This document shows positions 61,072 to 64,000 of a stretch of 64,000 nucleotides of DNA, one piece after another. The notes under the pieces were generated by a model, which saw nothing but the letters and a program-made list of their open reading frames with translations, was not told the DNA's origin and ran no database searches. The stretch comes from Neodontobutis hainanensis (taxonomy: Eukaryota > Chordata > Actinopteri > Gobiiformes > Odontobutidae). Every line of letters starts with the position of its first letter. Position 1 is the stretch's first letter. A program made the position numbers and the translations under genes. The DNA is taken from the NCBI GenBank assembly GCA_024349245.1, contig JALDNG010000048.1, positions 1,879,501 through 1,943,500 on the forward strand, read 5' to 3'.

Positions 61072-62447
61072 TCACACTCTGATGCGTTTCTTCTGAGGTG
61101 GAGTGGAGTCGCTGTCGTCCTCCTCAGAGCGTCTCCTCTTCTTTGGCTTGTCTGCAAATCGACAAGAAATATTCACAAAGCGACAGAGAACAGACATAAC
61201 CATGTGACCGTCAGTGTGGTAGTCTGTCACTCTCCAGCGGTTGTGCCGCTTGGTACCATCAGTGTGGTACACAGGAGAGATGACTCTGGTCACGCACCAG
61301 TCCTCCCAAGTCACTCTGCGGAGGCGGCACATGAAAGTGAGTCTCAGGCCTGAGAGCCACTCGGTGTGAGAAGGCATCAGCAGAGTCTGAGAAGCAGAGC
61401 CCACCGGGGGATGCATCAGACCGGGAGGCTGGTCCATCAGAGGAGATGGCCTAGTGTTCTCGAGCTCCGGCCTGCCTCCTTCAAAGAGCTCCTGGTCCAC
61501 CTGAAAAGGTGAGAAGAGGGTTACTGTCCTGAAGGAGCCTCTGTAGGGAATACGTGGGACATTAGAGGAACCAGTTAAAAAGCTGTAATAAAGGCTCAGG
61601 CAAGTGTCCCTCATGGAGCTGATGCCGGTGCTGCTCAGAGGACGGTTCCTCAGGTTGGTGATCCTCAGCTCCAGAACTGTAGATAGCCAAGGTAGAGTAG
61701 CTACAAAGAGAAACAAACAAGCACTGGTCAGAGAGACTGGCACACAGACTGAACAGCACTCCATCAAACTCTAAAGCACATCAACATTGTCCTTAATTAT
61801 TTAAATACATGACACTCAAGATGACTGCTCTCATGAGAAATCATAATGAGTCCACTAATTGCTATGGATCTTATTATTGTATTATAATATCTAAACAAGC
61901 CATATAGAGTTAAGTCAACACAAGGCAACACTTCAACATTTTTAATCATATTAATATGGCTTATTATTATTATACCACTCTACCACTGAGCCACTGCACC
62001 ATGTCTTAATAATGAAGACATGGCGCAATGCAAATGAGGACATAATTAGACAATAATAGAGCATAATCAGTCTTGTCCACATAAAATTGATTGAAGACAT
62101 TTATTGTAGAACAGGTGAGCTGCAAAACATTGCAAACAGGGGCCACGTAACCACAACTGATGACGTACTTTTTTCCTCGGCGCCATCTTGGCTCTATACT
62201 TTTATTGTTAAATTCAACAAGTTTTGCAAACTTTTAATAATCATCAGATTTCACTTTTCATTTTCACTTCTCATTACTTCTTCCCATAAATAAATGCCCA
62301 ATTGTATTAACTATTTTTACTCAATTAAATACATTTTTTTTCAAAAAGAAAATATAATCCTTTTAATATTTTACCATATCGGACATCCAAGCTACGGATG
62401 TTGAGGGTGAGCAGGTGAGTCTCGCGCCATAAACCAGCATGAGCCAT
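61072..62447 (-). CDS. Probable two-exon host gene with C-terminal nuclear localisation signal
   Basis: I do not recognise the family. Exon 1 (62447-62375) starts at ACCATGG, a strong Kozak context, and encodes 24 residues (MAHAGLWRETHLL, then TLNIRSLDVRY), ending at a GT donor (62374-62373). The acceptor is a pyrimidine-rich tract ending TTTGTAG (61704-61702 region). Exon 2 starts at 61701 in the matching phase and stays open to the stop at 61072, giving about 234 residues. Exon 2 includes LRITNLRNRPLSS, a Trp-rich VTWEDWCVTRVISPVY segment and a basic/acidic tail (KPKKRRRSEEDDSDS, then PQKKRIRV) typical of a bipartite nuclear signal. Further introns inside exon 2 are possible at TTTTCAG and TTTGCAG sites. 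The model is inferred from splice signals and frame. Confidence 0.5.
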
Positions 62448-62985
62448 GGTTCAGTTTGAGTTGGTTCAACTTTCAGTGAAGTCAGTGAGTTTTCACGAAG
62501 TTTTCACAAACTACTTTTTCTTCAGGATGTTGCCTTTTATTTATTTATTTATTTATTTTTATCTCCATTAGCCGTGCTTTACAGACAGCTACTCTTCCTG
62601 GGATCTTTCTTTAAAAACATTTTATACCAGTTATAGCTAACAGACTCAACCACTCTCTGAGGCTGCCCTTCACTTTAGGGCCATTACTTGTCAAACTAAT
62701 TGAAACAGGTGAGATTTTCGCTGCCAAGTAAAACAATTGTTTTTATTTAACTAGGGGACTTCCCAGTTTATAAATAGGTTTACACAAATCTACCTGACCA
62801 TGTGGTGGTGTGTTATAGCTTCTGTTGAGCTGCCCACTTGGAAGTTTGCACAAGTTTGTGAAATGAATTAGCATGTGTAGGCATTAGTCTTAAACACGCC
62901 AGAGATACAGTGACAATTATGACAACTGAAGTACACAGCAGCTTTTCTTTTACACTTTGTTTCTGTCTGCTTTACAACCTCCAGC
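62448..62985. other. Upstream region of the minus-strand gene, with (TTTA)n
   Basis: Contains a TTTA microsatellite at about 62533-62559. No TATA box is obvious upstream of 62447. The rest is unassigned. Confidence 0.55.
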
Positions 62986-63700
62986 ACCATATACTCATCA
63001 GCAACAACGATGAGACTGGCTACAGGGAGGAGATCCAGCACCTGGCCACATGGTGCAATGACAATAACCTACTCCTTAACACCTCTAAGAAGAAGGAGAT
63101 CATTGTGGACTTCAGGAAAGAGTCAAGAGGCACACACAACACCATCCACATCCATGGAACGGCTGTCGAGCGTGTCTCCAGTTACAAGTTCCTGGGGACC
63201 CACATCTCGGAGGACCTGTCCTGACTCCCAACACCTCCGGCCTGGTCAAGAAGGCTCACCAGCGACTCTTCTTCTTGACTTCTCTTCTTCGTGCAATAGA
63301 AAGCATCCAGACCAGCTGTGTCACAGTCTGGTATGGGAGGTGCTCTGTTGCAGAGCCCAACGCATCACAGGGACTCCACTTCCAGCCACGGAGGACGTCC
63401 AGAGGAAACGCTGTCTGCGTCGAGCTCGCAGCATCCATAAGGACTCCTCTCATCCCGCATAAAGACTGTTCTCTCTCTTGCCCTCCCAGGCAGGTGTTTC
63501 AGGTGCTTCAAGACCAGGACCAGCAGACTGAAGAACTGTTTTTTCCCCAGAGCTGTCTCTTTAATGAACTCTGCACCCCGATGATCCCTCTGCCCTTCAT
63601 ACACTGCCCCCTCCTCCTCACTGCGCACACCCCTTCTCGGTGTCTTGACTGGACTGTCTATAGCATTATGTTTACCAGAACTATTTGCACTGCCAACTGA
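62986..63700 (+). mobile_element. 5'-truncated LINE fragment (CR1/L2/Rex1-type reverse transcriptase C-terminus)
   Basis: Begins inside the RT just after where the YADD motif would be: ISNNDETGYREEIQHLATWC, NNLLLNTSKKKEIIVDFRK and AVERVSSYKFLGTHISEDLS, in one frame to 63224. The following thumb/C-terminal part is spread over frames and internally shortened (TSCVTVWYGRC, RITGTPLPATEDVQRKRC, RRARSIHKDSSHPA). An A/T-rich tail with repeated TTTGCAC and TGCACTACTG words continues past 63700 and looks like LINE 3' untranslated sequence. Inactive. Confidence 0.82.
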
Positions 63701-64000
63701 TTATTTACAGTTCCTACTGTTCACACATGCACTACTGCACTTTATATAAATATGCAATAACTTCCACTGCACTACTGTTATTCACACAGATTCTGTTTGT
63801 AATTATTTGCACTATAACTATTGCACTACTGCTCACCATAGCCTTATCAGTGTATATATCCACCCATACAATTCTGTTTATAGTAATTGCCGTTGTATTT
63901 TATGTTCATAGAACATATCCACCTAAAATTACTTCTATAATATAATCTATTTCTGACTTCAGTTTATAGCTCACCATGTCTATCATTGTATATACCTATT
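63701..64000. other. Probable LINE 3' untranslated sequence and flank
   Basis: AT-rich with scattered TGCACTACTG motifs. No clear end of the LINE can be placed. Confidence 0.45.

Overview
The window looks like a repeat-rich accessory region of a vertebrate, most likely teleost fish, nuclear genome. The evidence is DIRS-type tyrosine-recombinase retrotransposons, a Gmr1-like and a chromodomain Ty3/Gypsy element, nested hAT-type DNA transposons, an L2-like tail, a CR1/L2/Rex1-type LINE fragment, and spliced AT-rich flanking DNA. There are no bacterial or organellar genes.

Layout. (1) 81-5446 is a structurally complete but frameshifted DIRS retrotransposon with inverted terminal repeats and an internal complementary region. 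(2) 5447-5985 is unassigned flank. (3) 5986-60037 is a direct tandem array of three long units: 5986-24422, 24423-44090 and 44091-60037. Each unit runs in the same order: a short hAT-like element carrying a second nested hAT-like element; about 0.6 kb of AT-rich DNA; an intronless minus-strand gene for a protein with about 41 hendecad (11-residue) repeats; a Gmr1-like Gypsy element (units 1 and 2 only); about 1.7 kb of unassigned DNA; and a second, decayed DIRS element. Unit 2 also carries a 1.5 kb solo LTR inside its hAT. Unit 3 lacks the Gmr1 element (an empty target site is preserved), has two deletions, and carries a 4.7 kb chromodomain Gypsy inside the DIRS gag. (4) 60038-64000 is right flank, with a probable two-exon minus-strand host gene (61072-62447) and LINE fragments.

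History read from shared and private changes. The second DIRS was already broken by a 17-bp tandem duplication before the array formed. Gmr1 inserted once (TSD TTGAT) into one unit, and that unit was then duplicated, because LTR-specific differences are conserved between units 1 and 2. The solo LTR, the Gypsy in unit 3 and several deletions came later. Both ends of the array coincide to the base, or nearly so, with the left terminus or insertion point of the hAT element. This suggests a transposase-mediated rearrangement made the amplification.

The only gene amplified with each unit that is not transposon machinery is the hendecad-repeat coiled-coil gene. It is open in units 1 and 2 and broken in unit 3. 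Many differences between units are 1-3 base indels in homopolymers, so some frameshifts may be long-read consensus errors rather than biology.
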